Of a stretch of DNA of 46,750 nucleotides, positions 7,828 through 16,788 are shown one piece after another (position 1 is the stretch's first letter; the number at the start of each line of letters is the position of its first letter). This stretch comes from Rickettsiales bacterium. GTDB lineage: Bacteria > Pseudomonadota > Alphaproteobacteria > Rickettsiales > Deianiraeaceae. A model generated the notes under the pieces. The model ran no database searches. It was not told the DNA's origin and was given only the letters and a program-made list of their open reading frames with translations. Location: contig JAFSXM010000030.1 of assembly GCA_017444095.1 (NCBI GenBank), forward strand, positions 1 to 46,750, given 5' to 3'. The position numbers and the translations under genes are program-made.

Positions 7828-10233
7828 ATGGCTCGTATTGCAAGCTTTACTTTTTTAGCATCTATGTTGGCTTTGTTTAACATATTTGCTTCACAGGCAG
7901 AAAGTGTTAAAAGCATAAACATAACTGGTAATCAAAGAATTGGTGAAAATATTATTTTATCAAAATTACCTTTTAAAATAGGGGATGAATTAACGGATAA
8001 AGATTTAAATAATGGTGTTAAAAAAATGTATAGCAGTGAATATTTTTCAGATATTTCAATGAACTTTGATAGTGAAAAGAAAGGTGTTGTTAATATAAAT
8101 GTTTTTGAAAATCCAGTCGTTGCTGATGTTTATATTACAGGAGATACACAGCTTGATGCAGATGATATAAAAAAACAATTATCTACAAAGTCATTGCAAA
8201 TGTATTCAAAAAATAAAGTAAAATTTGATGCTGATGGTTTACTAAATGTTTACCAAAGAATGGGCTATTTAAATACAAAAATAGAACCAAAGGTTGTATT
8301 TTTAGAGGACAATGCTGTTGATGTTATTTTTGACATTCAAGAAGGAGATTTGAGCTATGTTAAGGATATAAATTTTTATGGTAATAAAAGTTTTTTGAGT
8401 CGGCGACTTATTGAAAATATTGTATCACAAAAGCGTTCTTTGGTTGCTTTCACGAAGAATTCTGGAAATTTTACAAATGAAATGCTGGAACAAGATAAAA
8501 AAGCATTGATGCAGTTTTATCATTCGAGAGGTTTTGCAAGAATGTCGGTGGTGAATGCAACGGCTGGATTTGATAAAGAAAAAATGAATTTTGTATTGGA
8601 TTTTTACATTAACGAAGGCGATATATATTATATCAATAATGTTGATATTGCTACTGATGTAAATAGATTTCAAAGTGATGATAAATTAAAAACAGCAATA
8701 TCTGTTAAGGCAGGTGATAAATATAATATAGAAAAACTTAATCAAACAATCTTGGAAATTTCAAAATATCTATCAGAGCTTGGTTTTGCAAATGTGAGAC
8801 CTTATTATAATCTCTCTATTGACGATGAGACGAGGAAAATTGATGTTAAATTTTTGTTTTCGGTTGGGCAAAAAATGTACATTGATAGAATTAAAATATC
8901 TGGCAATACAAAAACACATGATGGTGTTATTTTAAGAGAGTTAAGGGTTAGCGAAGGCGATTTGTATAATGCATCTTCAATAGCGGAAAGTCGTGATAGA
9001 TTATGGATGACGGGATATTTTAAAAATGTTGAGATAAAGGAAAATATTATTCCAAATAGCGATCTTGTTGAACTGGAAATTGTCGTGGAGGAACAATTTT
9101 CCGGAACTTTAAATGGCTCGATAGGTTATAGTAATTACTTCGGTTTGACACTTGGTGGTGCAGTGCAAATAAACAATATATTTGGTAGAGGGTATAATGT
9201 TGGTTTATCAATTGATAAAAATGGTTTTATGGATAGGGCAAGTTTAAATTTCTTTAATCCATATTTCTTTGGTAAACACAATATTGGTTTTGGTGTTAAT
9301 TTATATGGAACATATTTTGGAAGTCTATGGGGTGGAACGAAGTATACTTCTTGGTTACCATATAAAGGTTATTCGTATGGTGGCAGTTTAACTTTTAGTT
9401 TTGAGTTATTAAGTAGATTGTCTTTATCTGTTGATATTGGCTATTCTGCTTATAAATATAGCAGTATGACAAATTCTTGGTCATATAAATTATACGGGCA
9501 AATGATGGGTAATAGACAGAGTGTTTTTCTTGGACTAAATTTAACATATAATCAAATGAACAGATTTAGGTATGCAACTAAAGGTTATTTATTTCAAGCA
9601 GGTGTGATGTTTAGCGGTTTTGGTATTCCAAAGATACAACAATTTGTTAAATATACCGGAAGATTTATTCATAATTGGCAAATTTTTGGTGAGGATTTAA
9701 TTTTTCATACTGAGATTATGGGTGGCTACGTTCAATCACTTGGGAGGCATCATCAGTTGATAGGTTTTGAAAATCTATTTTCATTAGGTGGATATCAAAT
9801 GAGAGGATTTAATTTTTACGGCATAGGCTCAAATATTGCACGAACATATAACGGACAAACAACATATATGCTATATGCCATAGACTCAAAGGCTTATTAT
9901 TATGCATCATTTGAACTTAGAAGTCCATTGTTTATACCAAAAGATTTCGGTGTATATGCTTCGGTATTTGTTGACATTGGTGCTGCTTGGGGTTTTTCTG
10001 GTGCATTGCTTAATACGACATACAATGTATCTCAGCAAATTGCTGGGATTGAAGTTAAGCAACCAGTTGAAGAAAAAATAGTTCAATCACCAAGGCCAAG
10101 AGTTTCTGTTGGTGTTGGCTTGACTTGGAACTCACCAATGGGAGCAATAGGTATTTATTATGCAAAACCACTGGTGAAACAGGTATATGATATGACGATG
10201 GAATTTGGTGTGAAAATTGGAACACAAATTTAA
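7828..10233 (+). CDS. bamA: Outer membrane protein assembly factor BamA
   Basis: A protein of about 800 residues. I start at the ATG at 7828, which gives a clean signal peptide (ARIASFTFLASMLALFNIFA, then SQA) rather than the TTG six codons earlier. Five POTRA domains span about residues 25-420, each opening with a strand-turn element such as SINITGNQRIGENI, VADVYITGDTQLD, DINFYGNKSFLS and RIKISGNTKTHDG. A 16-strand barrel follows. GGYQMRGFNFYG carries the lid-lock RGF motif of the Omp85 family, and the chain ends in barrel-like residues (VKIGTQI). It inserts outer-membrane proteins as the core of the BAM complex. Strong evidence for a diderm envelope. Confidence 0.95.
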   Translation: MARIASFTFLASMLALFNIFASQAESVKSINITGNQRIGENIILSKLPFKIGDELTDKDLNNGVKKMYSSEYFSDISMNFDSEKKGVVNINVFENPVVADVYITGDTQLDADDIKKQLSTKSLQMYSKNKVKFDADGLLNVYQRMGYLNTKIEPKVVFLEDNAVDVIFDIQEGDLSYVKDINFYGNKSFLSRRLIENIVSQKRSLVAFTKNSGNFTNEMLEQDKKALMQFYHSRGFARMSVVNATAGFDKEKMNFVLDFYINEGDIYYINNVDIATDVNRFQSDDKLKTAISVKAGDKYNIEKLNQTILEISKYLSELGFANVRPYYNLSIDDETRKIDVKFLFSVGQKMYIDRIKISGNTKTHDGVILRELRVSEGDLYNASSIAESRDRLWMTGYFKNVEIKENIIPNSDLVELEIVVEEQFSGTLNGSIGYSNYFGLTLGGAVQINNIFGRGYNVGLSIDKNGFMDRASLNFFNPYFFGKHNIGFGVNLYGTYFGSLWGGTKYTSWLPYKGYSYGGSLTFSFELLSRLSLSVDIGYSAYKYSSMTNSWSYKLYGQMMGNRQSVFLGLNLTYNQMNRFRYATKGYLFQAGVMFSGFGIPKIQQFVKYTGRFIHNWQIFGEDLIFHTEIMGGYVQSLGRHHQLIGFENLFSLGGYQMRGFNFYGIGSNIARTYNGQTTYMLYAIDSKAYYYASFELRSPLFIPKDFGVYASVFVDIGAAWGFSGALLNTTYNVSQQIAGIEVKQPVEEKIVQSPRPRVSVGVGLTWNSPMGAIGIYYAKPLVKQVYDMTMEFGVKIGTQI

Positions 10234-10295
10234 TATTTCAACATATTATTTTAATAAAAAGATTTACAATTATTTTCTTAACGAGATTATAAATT

Positions 10296-11489
10296 ATGGC
10301 TGATAATAATATTGGCATTGAAGCTGTTGGTTTTAGCACATCAAATATTGAATTTTCTTTAAAAGATTTTGCTATCGCCAAAGAACAAGATCCGGCAAAA
10401 TTTGAGAATGGACTTTGGCAAAAAAACATGTCAGTTATTTCTCCAATTGATGATGTTATAACACTTGCCTATAATGCCATTAAGGACTTTTTAACAGATG
10501 ATTTAAAAAACAAGATAGATTTGGTTTTATTTGCCACTGAAAGCGAAATTGATTGTTCTAAGTCTTTGGCCTGTGAATTGCATAATTTGTTGAAGTTAAA
10601 CACAAAATGTCGTTGTCTTGATGTAAAACATGCTTGTTATGGAGGGACAGGTGCTATGTTTTTGGCAAAATCTTATGTGAAGGCTAACAAAAACAGCAAG
10701 GTTCTTGTAGTTATGTCTGATATAGCTTGGTATGGATTTGATACGGCTGGAGAAAACACAAACGGATGCGGTGCGGTTGCTTTGCTTATTTCAGACAATG
10801 CCAAGATTGCTACATTTAATAATAACAATATACATTTAACTGATTATAAAAATGATTTTTACAGACCAGTTTGGAAATCAACACCAATATGTGAAGGGCA
10901 TTATTCTATTAAATGCTATTTAACGATGTTTAAAGAGGCAATAAAAGAGTATACTGATGTTTATTTGAGTGGTAAAGATATAAATTTTAGTGATAACTTT
11001 GATTATCTAATATCGCATATGCCATTTCCAAAAATGCTTGATAAGTGCATGCAGATTGCTGGATTTGAAGGTAAAAGTAATCAATATGCAGACATTATAA
11101 AACTTTATCCAAGTTTGGTTGGTAATATATATACCGGCTCGCTTTATGCAGGTTTATTGTCTTTTTTAGAGAATTGTAAGGAAAATTTGTCTGGTAAAAA
11201 AATACTAATGTTTTCGTATGGCTCTGGGGCACAATGTGAGATGTATTCATTGAATATTTTAACTGGATATGAGAAATGTTTAAATAAGAAAAAACATAGT
11301 GATTTATTGAAAAATCGTAAGAAGATAGACTATTATGAATATAAAAAATTATTTAGTGAATACGATAAAAGGGAAGGGTGTTTGAATTATCAACCAAGTG
11401 AAACAGATTATAATTATAGCAGAAATGGAAATCTTATTTTGACAAAAATAGAAAATGGTATAAGATATTATAAAGAAAGCAACATTTAA
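10296..11489 (+). CDS. mvaS: Hydroxymethylglutaryl-CoA synthase
   Basis: A 397-residue bacterial-type HMG-CoA synthase, condensing acetyl-CoA with acetoacetyl-CoA to HMG-CoA in the mevalonate pathway. The catalytic triad of the family is visible: Glu in LFATESEID (about residue 88), the nucleophilic Cys in DVKHACYGGTGAMFLA (about 115) and His in YLISHMPFPKM (about 245). Thiolase-fold features include NGCGAVALLIS and GNIYTGSLYAGLLS. The C-terminus retains FSYGSGAQCEMYS. Length is typical. Mevalonate kinase starts 12 nt after its stop, so the two form an operon. The second pathway gene in the window, HMG-CoA reductase, lies 26 kb away. Confidence 0.93.
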   Translation: MADNNIGIEAVGFSTSNIEFSLKDFAIAKEQDPAKFENGLWQKNMSVISPIDDVITLAYNAIKDFLTDDLKNKIDLVLFATESEIDCSKSLACELHNLLKLNTKCRCLDVKHACYGGTGAMFLAKSYVKANKNSKVLVVMSDIAWYGFDTAGENTNGCGAVALLISDNAKIATFNNNNIHLTDYKNDFYRPVWKSTPICEGHYSIKCYLTMFKEAIKEYTDVYLSGKDINFSDNFDYLISHMPFPKMLDKCMQIAGFEGKSNQYADIIKLYPSLVGNIYTGSLYAGLLSFLENCKENLSGKKILMFSYGSGAQCEMYSLNILTGYEKCLNKKKHSDLLKNRKKIDYYEYKKLFSEYDKREGCLNYQPSETDYNYSRNGNLILTKIENGIRYYKESNI

Positions 11490-11501
11490 GCTGTTTTTAT
11501 T

Positions 11502-12473
11502 ATGAGTAAAATTGTTGTAAAAGTTCCTGCAAAATTAGTTATATCTGGCGAGCATTCTGTTTTATACACAGGGAAGGCAATAACTTGTGCTATTAGCAGA
11601 TATATGGTGATTAAGATTAAATCTATTAAGAGGAATGTTATTAAAGTAAAGGGTAATGGATTTAGAGTTAAGCATAAATTAAAAGACTTTTTATCACAAC
11701 CTTTTGATAATGAGCTTGAATTAGAAATTATCCGTAGTTTTTTTCTACAAGCCAATATAAAACCAAAAGGTTTAAGTATTTCTATAAAAAGTAAAGTTCC
11801 TGTTAATTGTGGTATGGGTTCAAGTGCTACTATCATTACTGGTATATTATTTGGTTTAAATGAAATTTTTGAAACAAACATTTCTCGTGATGATTTGATT
11901 GCATTGGCGACAAAATTGGAAGATGTTTGTCACGGGAAAAGTAGCGGAATTGATGTTGTGAGTGTTGTGAATGGTGGTGTATTGTATTTTAATAATGGAA
12001 AATATGAGAAAATACCTCATTCATTTGATGAGGTTTGGTATATTAACACTGGTAGGCCTAATTTTAGCACAAAAGATGTTGTTGATATGGTTTCCAAAAA
12101 CCCAAATCTTACGGAAGATAGTTGGAAAGAATTTGATAAAATAGCTATTGCTATAAAAAATAATATCGTTAATAACAAAAAAATATGTGATTTGATTGTA
12201 AAAAACCAACAAATGTTGCAAGAAATTGGCATTGTATCGAATAGTGTTAATGAATTTATAAGAAATTTACTCAATTATGATATTTATGCAAAAGTTTGTG
12301 GTGCTGGAACAATCGCAGAACTTGATACATCTGGAAAATGCGGGGTAATAGCTGTTTTTCAAAAATTATCAAAGATGCAGGTTAAGATTTTGAAAAAACT
12401 TTGCTACCAATGTTCTTTTAAGCTGAAACAGGCTACTATCGCTAATGCTGGTATTGAGATAGATGGAGTATAG
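11502..12473 (+). CDS. mvk: Mevalonate kinase (GHMP family)
   Basis: A 323-residue GHMP kinase. Motif 1 is KVPAKLVISGEHSVLYTGKA at residues 4-23, motif 2 is the ATP loop PVNCGMGSSATIITGI (about 100-115), the catalytic Asp region is CHGKSSGIDVVSVVNGG, and motif 3 is YAKVCGAGTIAELD near the C-terminus. The GEHSV and GKSSGIDV versions favour mevalonate kinase over galactokinase, homoserine kinase or IspE. It phosphorylates mevalonate at the 5-position. It directly follows HMG-CoA synthase in the same orientation, which supports the assignment. Later enzymes (phosphomevalonate kinase, intact decarboxylase) are not in the window. Confidence 0.9.
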   Translation: MSKIVVKVPAKLVISGEHSVLYTGKAITCAISRYMVIKIKSIKRNVIKVKGNGFRVKHKLKDFLSQPFDNELELEIIRSFFLQANIKPKGLSISIKSKVPVNCGMGSSATIITGILFGLNEIFETNISRDDLIALATKLEDVCHGKSSGIDVVSVVNGGVLYFNNGKYEKIPHSFDEVWYINTGRPNFSTKDVVDMVSKNPNLTEDSWKEFDKIAIAIKNNIVNNKKICDLIVKNQQMLQEIGIVSNSVNEFIRNLLNYDIYAKVCGAGTIAELDTSGKCGVIAVFQKLSKMQVKILKKLCYQCSFKLKQATIANAGIEIDGV

Positions 12474-12546
12474 AAAATCTATTTTGAATTAGTTGATTAT
12501 TAAATATTTAATCCGTTATGAATTAACATAGGATTATTGTATTTGT

Positions 12547-13221
12547 ATGAGAGAGATGAAGAATGTAAAAGGGAGTCTGCTGGTGTGTGCTTTGTTATTT
12601 TTGTTTTGTTCTATAAGCAGAAATAACATTTTCGCTGATGAGATTGTAAAATCTAATGTTGATTGTATTAAAAATATGGTCAATAAGATTATGAAAAATA
12701 ATCCAGATATAAAAAATCTCGACACATATAAACAGAAACAATTCGCTGTTGATACATATTTTCCATATTTTGACCTAGAATGGACTGCCAAAATGTCTAT
12801 TGGTGTTAATTATAAAAATCTCGATAAGACAAATCAAGACAGGTATGTTAAAGAATTTTCAAAGTTTTTTTCATATATATGGTTGCCATATCTTTATATA
12901 GATAACACTACTGGTGCAAGATTGGTGGTTAAAGATAAAACTACAAAAATCAATAATGATGAATACATTGATATTGTTATTTATGCACCGGATGGTAAGA
13001 CATTTAACCTTAAATTAAGGGTAAGAAATAAACAAGAGTGGCAACATTGTAAAATTTTAAATATAGTTGTGGATGGTGTTGATTTGGCTATGTCATATCG
13101 TGCACAATTTGATGCATATATAGAACAGAATAATGGTAAAAGTGATAGTATTATTAATTATTTAACCCAAAAAAATCAACAATATAAAAAAACTTCCGGT
13201 ATAGTGTTGCCAATAGATTAA
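12547..13221 (+). CDS. mlaC: Phospholipid-binding periplasmic protein MlaC (Ttg2D-like)
   Basis: A 224-residue protein with a signal peptide (KGSLLVCALLFLFCSIS, ending near IFADE). The mature part has the MlaC/Tgt2 pattern: FAVDTYFPYFDLEWTAKMSIG, then RYVKEFSKFFSYIWLPYLY, then a beta-rich section ending in EWQHCKILNIVVDGVDLAMSYRAQFD. The last segment matches the family's W-(K/R)-(I/V)-x-D-(I/V)-x-(I/V)-(D/E)-G-(V/I) core. It shuttles phospholipids between the outer membrane and the inner-membrane MlaFEDB transporter. No mla neighbours are present here; it follows the mevalonate operon with a 73-nt gap. Confidence 0.85.
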   Translation: MREMKNVKGSLLVCALLFLFCSISRNNIFADEIVKSNVDCIKNMVNKIMKNNPDIKNLDTYKQKQFAVDTYFPYFDLEWTAKMSIGVNYKNLDKTNQDRYVKEFSKFFSYIWLPYLYIDNTTGARLVVKDKTTKINNDEYIDIVIYAPDGKTFNLKLRVRNKQEWQHCKILNIVVDGVDLAMSYRAQFDAYIEQNNGKSDSIINYLTQKNQQYKKTSGIVLPID

Positions 13222-13278
13222 TTTAATTTTTCTGTTGATTATTTTATAATTTAATATATATATATATATTACTTCTAT

Positions 13279-14451
13279 ATGAAGAAAGGTTTTATACAAA
13301 AAGCTTTACCTGAAGCAACATCATTTATCAAGAACGGCTCTGGTCGCATTGTGGATGATGGTATTTTAAAGTCAGGACAAGAAGAAGAAATGGCAAGTTT
13401 TGCGGGTGCCTTCAAAGAATTATTAAAGGACAATAAAGTACTACAACATAGTGACCCTGTCCCTGATCGCGTTGTGGTTGATGATAATTTAATGTCAGCT
13501 TTAAAGGCAGAACAAGAAGAAAAGGAAAGTTCGAGGAGTGCCTTAGAAAAATTATCAGAGAAAGATGAAGAAATAAAACATCAAGAAGAATTATGGGATG
13601 GTTTGTTGAGAAAACGAGCAAATGTGGATAATACTGTAAAAAAACTTCCAGATAGTATCTATAAAAATTTTGATGGCGATTTTTTCGAAATAAGACATTT
13701 ACCATCACATTCTATTAATATTAATGACAAGATAGAGGATGTAAAAAACTCAATGCATGACAGTGCAAATATTATTTATAAAGATTTATTCGGTAAGGGT
13801 GTAGATGATAGGAGCATTTCATATAATTATAGTCATAACGAAGAACAATTTAAACCAAGTAATGCTTTTTTTAATAATTCCACATTTGTCGATATAAATG
13901 TCGATAAAGAGATGGTTGATTATATGAATAAAGAATTGAAACAAGATAATTTGCTTAGAAAACTCATCGATGTTAATCACGATGGTGATTTATCAAAAGA
14001 TGAGATACAGGATTACTTTGATAAATTTCGTAAATACGAGACTGGTATTTCAGTTAATGATCTGACGAACATCTTTGCGGTCAAAAACAATGTCATTGTA
14101 CAAGATTCTCTTTTCGGAGATAAAGAGGAACTTGGTTACCGTGATATTAAAGGCAATAGCATAATAACAGATAACGACTTTGACCTTCTTGATAAAGCAG
14201 ATGGAAAAGTAGATGGAATCATATCAAAGGATACTTTTGCAAAATTTGGTTTTGATAAAAATGGAGATGGAATTATTGACCAAGATGAGTATAAAGAAGG
14301 AATGAATTGTGTTAAAGAGGCTGTTGCTAATATTTCTCATAACGATGCAGATCCAAAGACACCTTATGATGTAGATCCAAAAGATGTGAATAATGGGTCA
14401 TCACAACATCAGCCATCAACACCAGAAGAATCTAATGTAATAGATATGTAA
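13279..14451 (+). CDS. EF-hand calcium-binding protein of unknown role
   Basis: A 390-residue acidic, highly charged protein with no signal peptide or membrane segment. Two canonical EF-hand loops are visible: DVNHDGDLSKDE (about residues 232-243) and DKNGDGIIDQDE (about 331-342), each with D/N at positions 1, 3, 5 and Glu at 12. A third, degenerate loop, DGKVDGIISKDT, lies between them and lacks the final Glu. The N-terminal half is helical and rich in Lys/Glu. Upstream are a TATAAT at 13245-13250 and an alternating TA run at about 13253-13270. Calcium signalling or calcium sensing inside host cytosol is possible but unproven. Confidence 0.6.
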   Translation: MKKGFIQKALPEATSFIKNGSGRIVDDGILKSGQEEEMASFAGAFKELLKDNKVLQHSDPVPDRVVVDDNLMSALKAEQEEKESSRSALEKLSEKDEEIKHQEELWDGLLRKRANVDNTVKKLPDSIYKNFDGDFFEIRHLPSHSININDKIEDVKNSMHDSANIIYKDLFGKGVDDRSISYNYSHNEEQFKPSNAFFNNSTFVDINVDKEMVDYMNKELKQDNLLRKLIDVNHDGDLSKDEIQDYFDKFRKYETGISVNDLTNIFAVKNNVIVQDSLFGDKEELGYRDIKGNSIITDNDFDLLDKADGKVDGIISKDTFAKFGFDKNGDGIIDQDEYKEGMNCVKEAVANISHNDADPKTPYDVDPKDVNNGSSQHQPSTPEESNVIDM

Positions 14452-14516
14452 TTACTGTCTATTATTTTTCTGTGAAAATAAAAAGTTTGTTAAATCAATA
14501 GTATTGATAAAAACAA

Positions 14517-14693
14517 ATACTCTGTTGTAAAAAACTCCTGATTTTACCTCAATCATACACATTGTGTATACAGGTAGTAGATATTTACTTGTTATATTGG
14601 ATATAACGGCATTTATAAATTAAATATTCACTAATAGCTGTTTGTGGTGAAAAGAAAAATAAAAATTATCAAGAGTTTTTTACAACAGAGTAT
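14517..14693. repeat. 177-bp element bounded by 26-bp inverted arms (structured RNA or MITE-like)
   Basis: Bases 14517-14542 and 14668-14693 are inverted copies with one mismatch (core ACTCTGTTGTAAAAAACTC and its complement). The 125-nt interior contains two further perfect hairpins: ATACAC-ATT-GTGTAT at 14555-14569 and GTTATAT-TGG-ATATAAC at 14591-14607. No ORF of note lies inside. It occupies most of the gap between the EF-hand gene and tRNA-Phe. I see no obvious target-site duplication. It could be a structured RNA with one long closing stem, or a miniature inverted-repeat element. Confidence 0.7.
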
Positions 14694-14749
14694 AATAAGA
14701 GCAAAGATATTTGCTTTTTATTTTTCTTATCAAGATTTTAATATTAGTC

Positions 14750-14822
14750 GCCTCGATAGCTCAGTTGGTAGAGCATGGGACTGAAAATCCCTGTGTCGTT
14801 GGTTCGATTCCGACTCGAGGCA
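14750..14822 (+). tRNA. tRNA-Phe (anticodon GAA)
   Basis: Acceptor arms GCCTCGA and TCGAGGC pair fully; D-arm AGCTCAGTTGGTAGAGC; anticodon arm GGGAC-TGAAAAT-CCC with GAA; T-arm CGTTGGTTCGATTCCGACTC. The discriminator is A. CCA is not encoded. Confidence 0.96.
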
Positions 14823-15119
14823 CGGCTGGTTGTTGCTATTTTGTTTTATCTATATCATTTTTATTTAATTCTGTTGTTGGCATTTTTTCCTTGCTATATG
14901 AGTAATCAATTTCTTTAATAAATATTTATTACAACACAAAAACATCAAATTGATTATCATTGGTTTATTAATGTAGCAAATATGGTTATGTTGATTGGTT
15001 GTTGCAAAAAACATTTTGTTAAAAGAATTTTTTAATATAAAAAAATATAACCAAAGGTTTATAGTCTATCACTTATCACTAAATGTTTGATATTTTTTAA
15101 TCTTTTTTAACAATTTTTA
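14823..15119. other. Intergenic region after tRNA-Phe
   Basis: AT-rich, with no coding frame on either strand that I can support. I see no clear terminator hairpin. The promoter of the next gene begins at its right end. Confidence 0.4.
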
Positions 15120-15147
15120 TTGTATAATTTATGTATGATGATATAAT
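15120..15147 (+). promoter_or_regulatory. Sigma70-type promoter of the outer-membrane protein gene
   Basis: TTGTAT (15120-15125), a 16-nt spacer, then a perfect TATAAT (15142-15147). Transcription would start near 15154, which rules out the in-frame TTG at 15148 and ATG at 15151 as leadered starts and favours the ATG at 15172. Confidence 0.5.
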
Positions 15148-15171
15148 TTGATGTTTTTTGTCATTAGTTTT

Positions 15172-15936
15172 ATGAGTAGAAGATTTTTTATATTTACAAC
15201 TTTATATTTCGTTGTGCACTTAATGTTTGTATGTAATGTTAGAGCGGAAGATATTGAGCCACAATCTGGTGTAGAAATAGCACAGCAAGACAAACTTGAA
15301 GTAGTTGATGGAGAGAAACAAGCAGTTGTAGCTGACGATATGGATGATGAGACTGATGTTTTATACAATAATCAACCAATAAGTATGCAAAGAAGATGGA
15401 ATATAGATGGATATATGTTTCTTGGATACGGTATGTCATTCGCACAACCAATGGATATTAACGGTATAGATTATAGTTCCTTGTTAAGGAAATTTCAGTA
15501 TGGATTTATTGTTGGTGGCGGTGTGTTGTTAAATGATATTTATGGTGTTGGACTGAGTTTTATAAACATGAGAGGTATTGATAAAGTTAGCAAGGATGAT
15601 TCAAGGTTTCGTTCAATTCAAAATGCATATTATATGATCAACTTAGACATAAGTATAATTATACCTATAAGGTTATTTAAGGGTAGATTGCAATTTTATG
15701 CCATTGGCGGTGTTACTGGTCTATTTACTGATGTCAATAATCGCCTAAAAGATGGTGTGAATATTGATAATCCGGGTATTAAGTTTTCTTTTGGTGCAAA
15801 TGCCGGCGGTGGTATAGAAATGTTTATGAGTAGAAATTTGTCTGCTCGTTTTGAAGGCAGATATATATTTCTGCCAACCAGTGCACCTTTGTCTAATTTC
15901 TTTATGACACAGATTATGTTAATGTTACGGATATAA
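15172..15936 (+). CDS. Outer-membrane beta-barrel protein
   Basis: From the ATG at 15172 the protein has 254 residues with a clear signal peptide (RRFFIFTTLYFVVHLMFVCN, cleavage after VRA). An acidic linker (about 30-70) follows, then a domain of alternating strands: WNIDGYMFLGYGMSFAQPM, FQYGFIVGGGVLLNDIYG, LQFYAIGGVTGLFTDV, FSFGANAGGGIEMFMSR and LSARFEGRYIFLP. This is the pattern of small Omp25/OmpA-like eight-stranded barrels. The last residues (QIMLMLRI) are strand-like but lack the common terminal Phe. Its surface exposure could matter in host contact; the exact family is not identified. Confidence 0.65.
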   Translation: MSRRFFIFTTLYFVVHLMFVCNVRAEDIEPQSGVEIAQQDKLEVVDGEKQAVVADDMDDETDVLYNNQPISMQRRWNIDGYMFLGYGMSFAQPMDINGIDYSSLLRKFQYGFIVGGGVLLNDIYGVGLSFINMRGIDKVSKDDSRFRSIQNAYYMINLDISIIIPIRLFKGRLQFYAIGGVTGLFTDVNNRLKDGVNIDNPGIKFSFGANAGGGIEMFMSRNLSARFEGRYIFLPTSAPLSNFFMTQIMLMLRI

Positions 15937-16053
15937 TGTTATTATAACTATATTGGATGTTTAGAACAGATAAAGCTAATCAAGGTTTTATACCTTGTAT
16001 AAAGGCAGATATGAAGATGTTGTCTTTTATTTTTACCATTTCAGTCTCGCTTG

Positions 16054-16788
16054 GTGAGAAAACTTTTTGTAGTTGCACTTACTGGCGAGATTGATTTGTT
16101 TTTGTTGGAAAAATACGGATTTAATCTTGATAAAATTGAAAGTTGTTGTTTTACAGGAAACAAAGAGGATAGGGGAAATGTTAATGATGTTATAAAAGGC
16201 AAGCTTAATTATATCGCTGATGACATATTTTATATTAGCAAAGGAAATATTAATATTCTATTTACTGGAATTGGAAAGGTAAACTCAACTTATGCATTAA
16301 CGAGGTATTTATGTGAAATTGGACAACCTGATGTAATTTACAATATAGGCACAGCTGGTTGTTGCAATAATAGTATTGCTGTTGGAGATTTGGTTTTATG
16401 TAATAAATTTATACAACTTGACATGAATGCTACACCGCAAAATGTTGATGAAATAGGATTTACACCATACGATGATTTTGGATTTATTATTGATAATGGT
16501 GTTGTGAATGGAAAACCTGATAATATTATGAAATATGTAAAAAATGGTAATTATATTTGTGCTACAATGGATACTTTTAATATTTCCGATACAAAATATG
16601 ATGTTTATGATATGGAGGCTTATGCTTTGGCAAAAGTAGCTCTTCGTTTTGGTGTTGATTTTGTGTGTGTTAAATATATTACTGACAATATATTGAAAAA
16701 CCAGCAAAAGAAAACCGATGAAGATTGGAAAAATGCTTTAAAAGATGGTAGGAGTAAACTTACCAACTTAATAATTGGATGTTTATAA
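16054..16788 (+). CDS. MTA/SAH-type nucleosidase (purine nucleoside phosphorylase superfamily)
   Basis: A protein of about 244 residues with the nucleosidase fold. Visible motifs are NILFTGIGKVNSTYALTRYL, the phosphate/nucleoside loop NIGTAGCCNNSIAVGDLVLC, the substrate-binding VYDMEAYALAKVALRFG (catalytic-site Met-Glu) and CVKYITDNI, whose Asp corresponds to the general acid. This is close to 5'-methylthioadenosine/S-adenosylhomocysteine nucleosidases, which cleave adenine from by-products of SAM metabolism. There is no in-frame ATG; GTG at 16054 or TTG at 16051 must start it, with no Shine-Dalgarno. Its end overlaps the convergent protease gene by 6 nt. Specificity could differ from classical Pfs. 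Confidence 0.75.
   Translation: MRKLFVVALTGEIDLFLLEKYGFNLDKIESCCFTGNKEDRGNVNDVIKGKLNYIADDIFYISKGNINILFTGIGKVNSTYALTRYLCEIGQPDVIYNIGTAGCCNNSIAVGDLVLCNKFIQLDMNATPQNVDEIGFTPYDDFGFIIDNGVVNGKPDNIMKYVKNGNYICATMDTFNISDTKYDVYDMEAYALAKVALRFGVDFVCVKYITDNILKNQQKKTDEDWKNALKDGRSKLTNLIIGCL

Noticed and set aside
13253..13270. Alternating TA run before the EF-hand gene as a phase-variable switch
   Set aside because: Short AT runs are expected in such AT-rich DNA, and no matching -35 at a suitable distance was found.
14711..14905. Small ORF over tRNA-Phe
   Set aside because: It is the tRNA gene read as codons; no coding signal outside it.
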